NCBI RefSeq assembly: GCF_907165205.1
Contig: NC_058196.1
Coordinates: 27,880,501 to 27,944,500, forward strand
Length of the DNA stretch: 64,000 nucleotides
Reading direction: 5' to 3'
Source of the DNA: Coccinella septempunctata
Taxonomy: Eukaryota; Arthropoda; Insecta; Coleoptera; Coccinellidae
The notes under the pieces are model-generated. The model saw only the letters and a list, made by a program, of their open reading frames with translations, did no database searches and was not told the DNA's origin. Positions 1 through 10,880 of this stretch are shown here, one piece after another. The translations under genes and the position numbers were made by a program. Within the stretch, counting starts at the first letter, position 1. Each line of letters begins with the position of its first letter.

Positions 1-760
1 ATTGCTTGATGTCATCTAGTCATCTTCTCTGTGGTCTTCCTAAGCTACGCTTTGTCAATCTTGGTCTCCAGTGTACGAGCTTGTATGTCCATCTCGACTG
101 ATCTTGTCGTGCGACATGACCCACCCATTGCCACTTCAAGTCTGCAATACGGGCTATAATATCTACGACCTTAGTTCTTCGTCGGATTTCTTCATTTCTT
201 ATTCTGTCCCTTAGACTAATGTTGAGCATTGTTCTTTCCATGGCTCGTTGCATTACCCTCAGTTGATTAGTTGTGGTTTTTGTCATCGCCATTGTTTCCA
301 GGCCATAAGTCGCTACTGGCAATATGCATGTCTCGAAAACTCTTCTTTTTAGGTTTATAGGAATTTCGCTGTTTCTAAATATATATTTCAGTTTTCCGAA
401 GGCTATCCAAGTTAGTCTTATCCTTCTCTTAATCTCTGCTGTTTGGTTTTCTTTTCCTATTCTCATTGCGTGTCCCAAGTATATATATTCCTCCACATTC
501 TCGAGTTTTTCACCGTCTATATATATTTGTTCTGTTATGTTGTTATTTAAGGTTTTGGTCTTCGAAATGTTTATTTTCAGCCCGATCTTTTTAGAGGCAT
601 CATTTAGTTGATTCACCATCTCCCTCAGCTCCTGTATGCTGCTACTTATAATGACGATGTCATCGGCGAAACGTAGGTGACTCAAGCACGATCCATCTAT
701 ATTTATGCCTTCAGTTTTCCACTCCAATGATCTAAATACATTCTCATGTCTAGGAATAAA
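1..760 (-). mobile_element. 5'-truncated non-LTR retrotransposon, reverse transcriptase C-terminal part
   Basis: The minus strand encodes the palm/thumb end of a non-LTR reverse transcriptase. The frame enters at about position 755 (residues ENVFRSLEWK) and passes through the catalytic FADDI motif near position 660. It continues with GLKIN.SKTK and YLGHAM blocks, the RRVFETCILP/TYG region and the C-terminal LKWQWVGHVAR block to a GRPQRR stretch, an arrangement typical of arthropod elements of the RTE/R-type grade. The TGA at 20-22 stands where a tryptophan of the usual RRW-x-DDI ending is expected, and the frame stays open behind it (LDDIKQ) to the window edge, so this is a point-mutated dead copy. 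Upstream of about 760 the similarity stops abruptly, as expected from 5' truncation during target-primed reverse transcription. The exact clade is not certain. Confidence 0.85.
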
Positions 761-1389
761 AAAACAACAAAAAATCAGATGGAATTGATTTGATAATCAA
801 TCTCCTAGAAATTCTCTATGGATTTTCACTCACTTGTAGATAAAAAGGAACTGTATTTTTACTGATCGCTTCCTCAACCAATCCATTCGACTCTTCTTTC
901 CTTATTCAAGCGAAACAATTCCAGAAACTTTTCTTCATCAGGCAAATTCAAATGGATTGCTGGTGTCCCTAATATATAGAAATTGTAGTCTCATATTTTC
1001 GCTATAAAAAAAAGTTCAAGTGAAGGTTTCCAAAAAGTTACTAAAACGAAGCATGTTTATGATTACTTGCCCATTTTCTAAATTTCCAACGCTTGGAAGA
1101 AATGTAGAAACAAGAGATTCACTGCCATTTTAAACTTTGTTATGAAATAGCAAGTAGGTACTTAAATGATGCTGCTGATATAGCAAACTGAAATAACAAG
1201 ATCTTCTAGAAATTGACAGATCATATTGCTCAAAATCAATGATTAGAATACCAGTTTTTCAAACTTTGCTGTGATAGCAATATCTTTTCTATAACCATAT
1301 TACTATTTCCAAACAGAATCGACCTGAATGTCATTTTAATTTTTCATACTTAGCTATGCCAGTTATGAGATACCTGCAGTAACAAAATT
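761..1389. other. AT-rich stretch without recognisable feature
   Basis: No open frame with recognisable protein similarity, no RNA gene and no repeat shared with the rest of the window was seen here. It lies between the retrotransposon stub and a family A repeat. Confidence 0.5.
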
Positions 1390-1915
1390 CCCTTCAGAAT
1401 AACTAGCTTGATCTATGACACTACACATCTTTGAATCTTTCAAAAAAAGTTACATTCAAAGTACCCTAGTTTTTCGAATATCACAGATACTTTTTAATTT
1501 TTGAACAACAAATTACTCGAAAACGGTGCATTATACGAGAAAATATGAAGAATGCTTTTATTCTACAGAAATTTCAAATATTGATTAGATAGCATCCAAC
1601 TTAGTTTGAAGAGTTGGGTTCTTTGAATTTTTGGTATTTGATGGCACGTAATGGTCATAATAAGAAAACTGGAAGACGTGGGTGATATCTTGTGTTCGAA
1701 AAAGATTCACCAAATAAAGGAAAAACTATATTCCGAAATTCATTTCAGTCGATAAAACCGTTTGTGAGATAGAACAAAAATAACATTTTTATGGGTTTTC
1801 GACAGCCTGTATCTTTCAAACAGAGCCGATTCGGAAAAAATGGTATAGGACCACCTCAAGAACCTACTGTTGAAATATTTGTACGAGTCAAAGACCTGAA
1901 TATTCATTATAAAAT
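1390..1915 (+). repeat. Family A inverted-repeat element, copy 1 (partial)
   Basis: This is a diverged partial copy of a repeat seen at least seven more times in the window. Diagnostic blocks are the AACTAGCT / TGACACTACACATC block, the TTTTGAACA..AAATTACTCGAAAACGG block, the GAATTTTTGGTATTT block and the CGATAAAACCGTTTGTGAGATAG block, ending in a CTACTGTTGAAATATTTGTACGAG tail. The left terminal part is missing. No coding capacity is evident. Confidence 0.8.
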
Positions 1916-1979
1916 CGTAAAGAATGAAATGGCTGTGACCCCCTCTTAAAATTCGAAATTCACATGCCAGCAACAATCC

Positions 1980-3740
1980 AACATCTCCGATGGCTAATTC
2001 AGCCTAGTTATCGCGGAATTATTCATAAACCCCCCATAAATACACCCGAAATTGAATTGTAAATTAGATATCCGACAGGGACCGTCGAAATTTCTATAAG
2101 AGTCATGGATGTGGCCCTTCCCACACGCCAACAAAATCCGAGAACCAGTTTCGGCTTTTACTGGAATGGAAACCACTCTAGCCCCCAGACCGGCTGTCTC
2201 ATATTTTACGGGACCCCCTCCCCCTCGAAAGAAATATATCAAGGTTCAGATTAAGTTCCAATCCGTTTCTTTTTTCTTTGAACGGTCCCCGACATTTCTC
2301 GTCTCATTTCACCAGCCATGACTTTTTTTTAAGCGGACGTCGTGATGGTGCGTCTCTTGGATGGTCGTAAATTCAACGATTTAATGGTTTAGTCCCAGTG
2401 ACAAGTAATTCTTGATTGGCTTGCATGTTGGTGTTTTAATTGGTGGAAGTTGTCAGGATTTGTATTGTTTATTGTCGAAATAATGCTTATTTATGGTGCT
2501 TTCTTATTTTTTTCGACGTTTTGTTCCTCGTGTCTAATTGGGAATTAAATTGGTTGAGGAAAGAGCATAGTATAGTACCTTCAAAGTAAAACGAAAAGTT
2601 TATTGCTGTATAGAGGTAAAATTTGAAATTGCCGAAGTTCCTCAGGGTCCGAATTTTCATAATTCGAAGGGACCCAATTTTTCCCAAGCCCTCCCCCTTT
2701 TGCACCACGATTTCATGACACCATTATTCCTTTATCTAATTTCCTCAGTTTGAATATCAACTTTGGACCATTTATAAGCCAGCAGAAGTGGAGATAATTC
2801 CTTTCATACACTCGGTCTAGAGTCGTAAAACGTTGAAATTCTAAACTCAATATTTTATCACGTCATTAACTAAACTAAATATGTTCATGACATCGCGTAA
2901 ATCTAGCTAATGCTCTCACTTGAGAGTGTGCTGTGTATTATAATATATTTCTTTACATGCGACTGGTTCTCTTCAGGAGAGCGAGAGTTATTTATGGCGT
3001 CTTATTTTGTATTGTTGTTTTGTGCAATGGCATACAAAACGTGCAAAATGTCGTCTACCTACTAACCCATAAATGGGTGGATGGTTCTGGGGTGAATTTG
3101 TTCTGGCCTGATAGGAAAAACAACCATCATCTATCGTTTAGATTCGTCAGGCTGACTACGAAAACATAATAGTTGAGGAGACTTCTCACTATTCGAATTT
3201 GAAGCTGCTCAAAAAAAATTTACAAGATCGAATCCGAATAACTTGCTCTCTACCTAAAAACTCAATGTATGTAATTCTTTCTAAGGCAGTTAAATGATAA
3301 CGACAAAATAGAAACAGGGAAAATCAAAAGACATTTGCATTTCATACATTTCATGACCTCGAATACAAAATGGACATCAGTTTGCCTTCCTCGGGCAAAC
3401 ATTGAAGTTTCAACGCTGCCAAACAGGCAGAAGGGGATAAACAGCCAAACTCATTTGTTCGATAATTAAGTTTGGACACGTTCTCTGTGAAACATTAAAG
3501 TTTGTGTGTTCTGGCAAAGCAATAAGATTAAATATCAGCCGAAGTTGTCTTAGAGGGTGAGAGGGTGTCGTTGATACTTCATTTCCAGCATGGAAGCGGT
3601 ATGGCTGAAAATGCAGGGACGGCTCCAGGTTGATTCTGGCAATGGACTTGATCTACTTTTCATTCATGAAAGATGATAACTGTATTGAATTATTTTCGAC
3701 TCATTTATGAAGAATATTCTTTTTCATTGAAATAGATGAA
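1980..3740. other. Non-coding stretch with a GC-richer island at 1980-2340
   Basis: The first 360 bases are clearly richer in G and C than the surroundings and contain C and G runs, but no convincing frame. Open frames on both strands overlap each other and resemble nothing. The rest, to the next family A copy, is AT-rich and shows nothing recognisable. The island could be a conserved regulatory element; this is an inference from composition only. Confidence 0.35.
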
Positions 3741-4421
3741 TATGTAGGGTGACCGGCAAAAATACCTATTTTAAGAGTATATAGATTCTTCACTTTTTTC
3801 TGTTACCATTTATTCTAATCAGCTCGGTTCAGAAGATACAGGCTGTTGAAAAACCATGAAAATATTTATTTTTAGCTTTATCTCATAAACGATTTCATCG
3901 GATGAAATGAATTTCAGATTATAGTTTTTCATTTATTTGATGAATCTTTTTCGAACTCAAGATATCACCCACGTTTTTCTGTTTTCTCATTATGACGATT
4001 ACGTACCATAAAATTTCAAAAAATTCAAAGAACCCAACTCTTGAAACTAAGTTAGACGGTATCTGATAAATATTTGAACGTTTTGTAAAATAAAAGTACT
4101 CCTCATATTTTCTCGTATAATGTGCCGTTTTCGAGTAATTTGATCTTCAAAAATGAAAAATATCTGTGAAATTTAAAAAATTGGGTATTTTGGCTGAGTA
4201 CAACTCTGTTTAAAAGATCCACCATGTGTAGTTTCACAGATTTAGCTAGTTATTCTGAAGGTAATTTGTTTTTCCAGGGGTGGACAGCTTATGAAATCTT
4301 AAAATGGCTGTATCTCTTTGTCAAAGTCTAATTGGAAAAAATTGTATAAAAAAAGTGTTTCTTTTGGCCTCAAGTGTATACTTTTAAAATATTTGTACGA
4401 GTTAAAGATTCACCCTGTATA
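3741..4421 (-). repeat. Family A inverted-repeat element, copy 2 (near full length)
   Basis: It starts with a TGTAGGGTGA end and finishes with GATTCACCCTGTATA, the two inverted ends of family A. Internal blocks run in the reverse order relative to copy 1 (AACAGGCTGTTGAAAAACC first, the GGTGGACAGCT block late). At about 680 bp with terminal inverted repeats and no transposase frame, it behaves as a MITE-like non-autonomous element. Confidence 0.85.
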
Positions 4422-5778
4422 ATTTATGACCTATAACGTTGAATTTTAATTCAAGGGTTCATGTTTGAGATTCAAACAAAAAATTATCAAAATACGTGTT
4501 CGTTATTCAACACTAGGGATAAACAATTGGAAAAAACTTTATTAACTATGTTCAATATTTGCAGATAGATGTCAAATCCGGACCTCAACATGGCGTTGGA
4601 TCCAGAGCACGAGCAGACAGACCCAAAACCCCTCTTTATGGATATTAGCTGCTGAGCAAACCAAATAAAAGGAAAATTCAATTAAAGCGCTGAAGCTTCC
4701 CAGTGCCGTATTGCATCAGTTTGAATGCCAGACGTAAAAGCCTTCGGGAAAACTGGTTGGGGATTTGTTTTATTATCGTTCTACTTCTGAGCAGAGGACC
4801 GAATGGAGAAATAGATTTTGATGATATTGCTTGCTATTATTGACTGATAGAATTAGTTAAATTTCTTTATATTTGAGTTTTTTCAACTTGAATAATCGAT
4901 TAAAAACACAATTGGTAATTTCATTCTGTAATTAATTTGGTGTCCATTTTATATACCGTGTGCATTCAACTATGTTGAAATAGAATAAAAGTAACACACA
5001 CATAAAGTCTGAAATGGAAAATGATTAAAACTACTATAAAACGTACATAAAAAATTCAAAATTGCAGAAAAGAAAAGAAAACATTATTATACATATTTCA
5101 CTTAAAAATATCCGTATCACCGAATTGAAAAGTTCTTATTTGTAATTGAGGGTAGTGGGTGGATGGATCACTTGTCCAGAAATTCTTTCATTTAAAGATT
5201 TTAATATTCCTAATATGAAATAGATAAATTCAAAAATTTTATCATACGTCATGTCCGCTCAGCACATTATGAATTCTTCGACAATTATCCATCCCGGAGG
5301 GTTGAATCCACCCCTATCTGATAATTATTCCTGTTAACGAGGCCATCTTTGATGCTCAGTTTACAATAGTCGTCTCGGACATAAATTTCAGTAGCGAAAT
5401 GGAATAAATAAAATTAAATAAACGGTCGCGTACAAAGAGGAGGAATAAAATTTAATTTAATTAAGACGTTTCGGCTGTTTTATGACATTTTTTATGGCAC
5501 ATCCGATAGCTATATACGGAATGAAATGGACGGAGTAGTTTTTGGGATGGGAATCAATCAAAGTTGATGGAAGCGGGCAGGATTCATATCGCAATAAATC
5601 CGAACGAATGAAAAAATAGAAATAACCACCGCGACTGGGGTGAAATTGCGGAGTGCGAGACAGAGAGAGAGAAAGAAGAAAACTGAATAGTGCTTTCCAG
5701 AGCGGATTCAGCCGCAGAAATGAGTTTATACAGTGTGAATTCTCGAACATTGTTCGAAAAGTTTCAGATACGACGTAA
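4422..5778. other. AT-rich intergenic stretch, nothing recognised
   Basis: No protein, RNA or repeat feature was recognised. A 136-codon minus-strand frame at 5457-5867 runs into the end of the adjacent TIR element and is not protein-like. A GAGA-type purine run lies at about 5660-5675. Confidence 0.4.
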
Positions 5779-6965
5779 TATACTCCATTCACATTTATTT
5801 TAGCAGTCGGTTGGCCATGAAATAATTTTCTCAAGTTTTTGTAACTAGAACGGAGTAAGGTTGGCACTCATGAAATGTCGTTAATGTCATAACGCCGTTG
5901 CCACAACTAATATCAATTTTTATTACGAAAATGCCGTGAAAAGTGATTGAAAAAAGAGACAAGGTTTCAGGAAGTGCTATTTAGAATTCAGGTCCGCTCA
6001 TTCAAATAGTTATACCCTGATATTCTAAAATCCACAATACCTCAGACGGTAGCGAATATATTCAATGTAAGAGAATTTATGTAATGTTTCATCTGAATCT
6101 AAACGACTTCTATTTCAGCTGAATATTTCCACAATCAGAAAGATTGTGAATGAAGAGGATGACAAAGAATTTCCTTCTATTGGGAGTCCCAAAAAAGTGG
6201 TGACATTTGAAAATTTTATGTTTGAGTCAATTAATGCGAAAAGTTTACTACAGGATTTTCGATGAATGTCATCGTAGAATAAGTTCCCGAAAAATGTTTT
6301 TTCTATTTTTCATTTGACTTGTCCTATACATTGTAAATGTCTTAAGGTACCAATAAATACCTAATTATTATTATTAGATCAATGTATTGAGATGAACAGC
6401 CAGAAATACGCGCCAGTTGTGCTGTTAATTGTTTATTCATGTGAAATTTTTTTTAATTCTCTTGACTTTCATTGATGCAAGATGATTTTTGTTGAAGAAT
6501 TTAGCATTCTTGTAATTATCTGTTAATTCCTCCGGGAGATACCCATTCCCAACCACTGTATCATATGAATTTCATCTTCGGGTTAATATTTTTGAAATAT
6601 ACAACTGATGTAACGTATTCAAACTTTAGCCCAAGAAGATAACGAACATAAACTCCTCAAGCTATTGCATATTATGATATTATACTGATCTCTTGTATTT
6701 TCCATGCAAATAACTGAATTTGGTATGCCTTCAATCAGTTTGTATGAACTTCAATTATGTTCGTCACATATTTTCCGAAAAGATTCGGCATTGTGATAAA
6801 ATACGTAATAATAGAAACTTTTACGTAGAACGGGCAACATAGCGTTGGTTTAAAACCCAAAAATGTTTTGACAAGCTTCATAACCCCACATTTTCGTACT
6901 ATAGAGTGAAATGTGTCAAATTTCCATGGCCAACCGAGTGCTAAAATAAAAATGAATGGAGTATA
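5779..6965 (+). mobile_element. Family B TIR element, copy 1 (Tc1/mariner-like non-autonomous transposon)
   Basis: The ends are inverted copies of TACTCCATTCACATTTATTT, followed inside by the AGCAGTCGGTTGGCCATG stretch, and they sit between TA dinucleotides, matching the TA target preference of Tc1/mariner/IS630 transposons. Inside, around 6030-6240, two exon-like blocks are separated by an intron-like GTAAGA..TTTCAG segment. They spell a helix-turn-helix remnant (VANIFN, then LNISTIRKIVNE) that ends in a stop soon after FENFMF. No DDE catalytic core is present, so the element is non-autonomous. Two further copies lie at 42452-43665 and 49871-51085. Confidence 0.85.
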
Positions 6966-9644
6966 CCTACTCAATTTCTTGAAAACAGCATCAATTTTCT
7001 TTAGGAAAAAGTTCATTCAATTTTATTTATTGATACCTATCTAGTCTTTATTCTTGCTTATTTTCGGAAACATTAAATTTCATTGTATGTTTTACATTTC
7101 TTTATTTGGTTTGAGAAAACTGCATAAACAAGACCAGAAACTTAAGCTACTCTACGTTTATAGAGCAAGGAATATCAATTGAACAGAACAATCTGAAAAC
7201 TTGGTTGCTTTGTGCGATCGAAGGCGATATCAAACAAGCATATATAGAGTTATTAACCCGTATACCAACAATTCGAATGGAAATGCAGAAAAATAATCAG
7301 AAATTCACCTTATCGAAAATTATTTACTGATCGATCTGGGGGTTATTCTTGAATATGTAATGAATTCGTAATTGAAACTGGATCAAAGTGAGCATTTACG
7401 GTCAATTTTACGATCGATCTCAATGGTTCCCTTTATGGTTGGAAATTGAAATGTTCATTGTTCGCGTTCACCTTTATCAAAACATACGCACGATAGGATT
7501 TATCGTCAATTATTCGACTATTTTGGAATAAATGAGTCTGGTGTTCCTTGTGTGAGATATAATGAATGCGACGTAAAAATTTTATCCCATGGCAAAGTTG
7601 CCCATTATAAAAGTTATACCTACCTATACATATTCATGATTTGGGACAAATATCGAATTTTATAAAGGTTCAAATTATGAAATTCCCGATCAAATTTGAA
7701 ATTCTTTGACGTATTTTTATTCTGACTCTATATAATCTTATACATTTGTAAGAAATTATTCAAAAGGTATTGAAATAATTAGATTATCTTAATTAAAATG
7801 ACAGACGACAAGCTCTCCATGTGTACTTTTAAAAATTCATGAATAAGATATAAAGAAGCCTCTATGGCTCAGCAATATGAAAACTGGAATGATGATAATT
7901 AATTCAGATATATATCCGAAAAGCCATAACGCCATAGTGGCCAATAAAATTTAACACTGATGGGTATATAAAGAGTAAACTTCTCATTGCAGTATCATAT
8001 AAGAGAACACCCAGGTATAATGATGCTACCGTTTTTTTCCTGGGTAATTTGCTATCGATAACCTGATAGATTATATTTTCTCAATGCGATTATACCTAGA
8101 AACGAATCAGTAATGAAAGTATATCTCGCATAAATGAAATCAAAGTTATTAACAGATAAATAATAAATGATCTAGAACAGAAGAAACATAGGATATTTGA
8201 AACAAAATTGATAGACTAATCTGATATCTATTGGCCAAGAAACCACTGAGAACACCGTTGTAGAAGGGTTTCTACATCGATGAGCTTTTCAAGGCAGAGA
8301 AATCCAAAGCCTTCTTCGAATAGCGTCATGCACTGAAGCCGTAACATCGTTGTTGCTTAAAAAACCACACGACAATTAAACTTAACCATAAGAAACACTT
8401 GAAGCCCTAATGGTCATCAAAAAGCCATCAAACAATTCTGCTTGCACCTTGGAAGTTACACATTGTTCACCACAGTAAATATAAATTTTCCACAAGGTAT
8501 TGGAGCACTCATAACCTAGTTTTTATGTACTTGTAACATCATAAAGAAACACATAAATTGTGGAACATAAATGAATATTTAAGTGTGATGGTCATTCGAG
8601 AACGTGTTAAAATTAGCGTTAAAATTTCACGTAATTTAATGATGGATTAAAGAGTGTAATGAATTATTCGTTGTAATTTATATGTCTTGTTCAGTTACCA
8701 TAACATACTGCAATAATTCACTCTGTGAAATTTATTGTTTCGAGTTTCTTTCTGATTTGTGTGGAACTCTTGGTTAAGTGTTTTGCTGGACTATATTGGA
8801 AGATTGCAACTGGGTTGTTTTGTTTCGAAATGTATGTTTGTATTCTTTAACACAGTTGGTAACATTTTTATTTTGAATTTTTTCAACTCATTGAGATTTA
8901 TTTAATCGAACACTGATGTTGAGGAAATTGAATTCGCATATCTGAATTTTTTTAGGTTTCACTTCATCATTCACGTGTAGAAAGAATCAGTTATGAACTT
9001 TCATGAAAAATTCTGATCGAATTAAAAAAAATAACGACCATTAGCGACGTGATTTCTAAGAATCGTAAATAAGGCTCTATAAAAATTACATAAAAACGCC
9101 AAAATGCCACGCAAGATGTATACGAGGTAAATCTGGTTATTTATGATCCTCTACGAAAAATATACTCTCGAAGTCCCAACATGAACGTCCATAAGGGAAT
9201 ATGCAAATGAGCAACGTCGCTAGTGAGGAGGTGACCGCGATGTGACTTGACAATACATAAAACTATCACCTTAAGTTATGGCCTGTCGAAAAGATTTTTA
9301 ATTGTGGATACGTAGGAGGCCAGCCTAAAGGTCACATAGACGACGTGACTCTTAAATAGGGCAACAACATCGAGTCCCTTGTTGAAATTCTTTCGAATAT
9401 CGGTGAAGTAGGAGTAACGCAAGACGCCAGTTTTAGTTTATAATTTTTTATATTGAAGCTTTGAACACGAGAACAACATTATGACTTTTTCTTAGAAAGT
9501 TTCACAACTTAATTAATCACAACAGTAATTGTGATTCTTGTAAAACCATTTAATGTTATTTCTCTTTCTTTGTTTTTATCTCATGCGTTTCTTTACATTA
9601 TTCTTTTCTTCATGACATTCGTGTTATGATGATAAATTCAATCG
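6966..9644. other. AT-rich intergenic stretch
   Basis: No gene, RNA or dispersed repeat was recognised. Around 9103-9124 a good initiation context (CAAAATGCC) opens a short frame (MPRKMYT) that stops at a possible splice donor AG|GTAAAT; see the findings for its possible link to a candidate exon at 10681. On its own this is weak. Confidence 0.35.
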
Positions 9645-10680
9645 GTGATTGGATATGTTTACCTGATAATTGGAACATTTCTTCATTTTTCCATTCTTGA
9701 TTTGATCAAACGAGATTTTGTCAGTAATTTTATTGGTTGGAATCACAAGTTTAATATTTTGTATATTATCATATTTTTATCTTATATTTCGATTTTATAC
9801 GATGTTTTTTCTTCTCTCACTCTGAAATTAATCGATAATTTCTCGGTACATATTGTCCACCATTTTTCCCAACTCGACTTATTTTTTAATTACTTTTTTT
9901 TCGTTAATAATCTAGGATATCCACTCCGAATGTGTATAAATTCGATTTTCTTTTGTCCGTTCGGCCCATGCGATCTCGATAACCTGATTTCACCTTTTCC
10001 ACATTGGGAGGACAAAAAACGACATTATTTTATGGCCTTCTCGAAGCGGCCTCACCGGCCAGCCCGCACCGAATTCGTGAAGGCGATTGGACAAGGACAA
10101 CGAAATCCCATTTTATAAAAAGCATAAATGTCGGGGACCGGGTGGAATATCAGATAACATAATAATATATCACCATGGAATGCTTGTTCATTGGAAATAA
10201 GAAATGGTAGACTTAATACCGTGACTAATTTATGTTCGGGATTCGTGGTCGGGAATGGATTGGTCATGAGAGAAGAAAACTGAATAAATCACTCACAGTT
10301 ATAGTAGTTTCTTTGACCAATAAATGAAAAATGATTATAGGTTCAGTTTACAAATTTCAAATCAAAATTCGAACGAAAAAATCTGATAAATTAAATTTCA
10401 GTATAAGATACATACAAAATAGGGTATTTTTAGTTTTGAAGAATCGCTTAGATAGTATTCATTAGTATATTTCCTCTCATTTCATTTCATGTTATATAAA
10501 ATACTAGTTATATTAGTAAGCCCATAGATTTGCCTTTTCAAACTGATTCGCATTTTCGAGCTGATTCGCTTTTCGTCCGTAGCTCGGGCCTGCGGCCCTC
10601 TAATCCACATGGATGATACGATCGAAATGTAAACCTAGCTTCCTTGGCGTAACGATTAAAAATAACATCTTATTTTTCAG
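9645..10680. other. Intergenic stretch with GC-rich island and TATA-like site
   Basis: The first half is T-rich and holds a 157-codon frame of phenylalanine/isoleucine-rich sequence that looks like base composition rather than protein. Positions 9950-10140 are distinctly GC-richer and include CGGCCTCACCGGCC, followed by a TTTTATAAAAAGC box at about 10112, an arrangement that could be a promoter. No coding exon can be tied to it with confidence. Confidence 0.3.
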
Positions 10681-10880
10681 GCACGAAGAAGACAGGATCT
10701 GCGTTAGCCGAAAGAGAGTCAGCCCAAACGGAAGTAGTAAAACCGGAACCCCATCCTCTATCCCCTATCGGAGTTCTCTCAAATAGATGCGTCGTCACAA
10801 CCGACGCTCAGGATGTGACTATAACCACTTTAGCTTGGATTGCTTCTTTTCTGATTGAGTCATATACTGCCGGACTATAG
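10681..10880 (+). other. Candidate terminal exon of an unidentified gene
   Basis: A pyrimidine-rich tract ending TTATTTTTCAG precedes a GC-richer segment with two long stop-free frames. One frame reads TKKTGSALAERESAQTEVVK and onward to a TAG at about 10880 (roughly 66 codons). The other reads HEEDRICVSRKRVSPNGSSK and ends after about 34 codons. I do not recognise either protein. Composition and the acceptor-like site argue for an exon, but the frame is undecided and no partner exon is certain. Confidence 0.25.

Noticed and set aside
5457..5867. 136-codon minus-strand frame
   Set aside because: It crosses the border of the family B element at 5779, so it joins unrelated sequences.
9645..10118. 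157-codon plus-strand frame with many Phe/Ile/Leu residues, resembling a membrane protein
   Set aside because: The hydrophobic run follows from a T-rich strand. The last third changes character where base composition changes, and no family resemblance was found.
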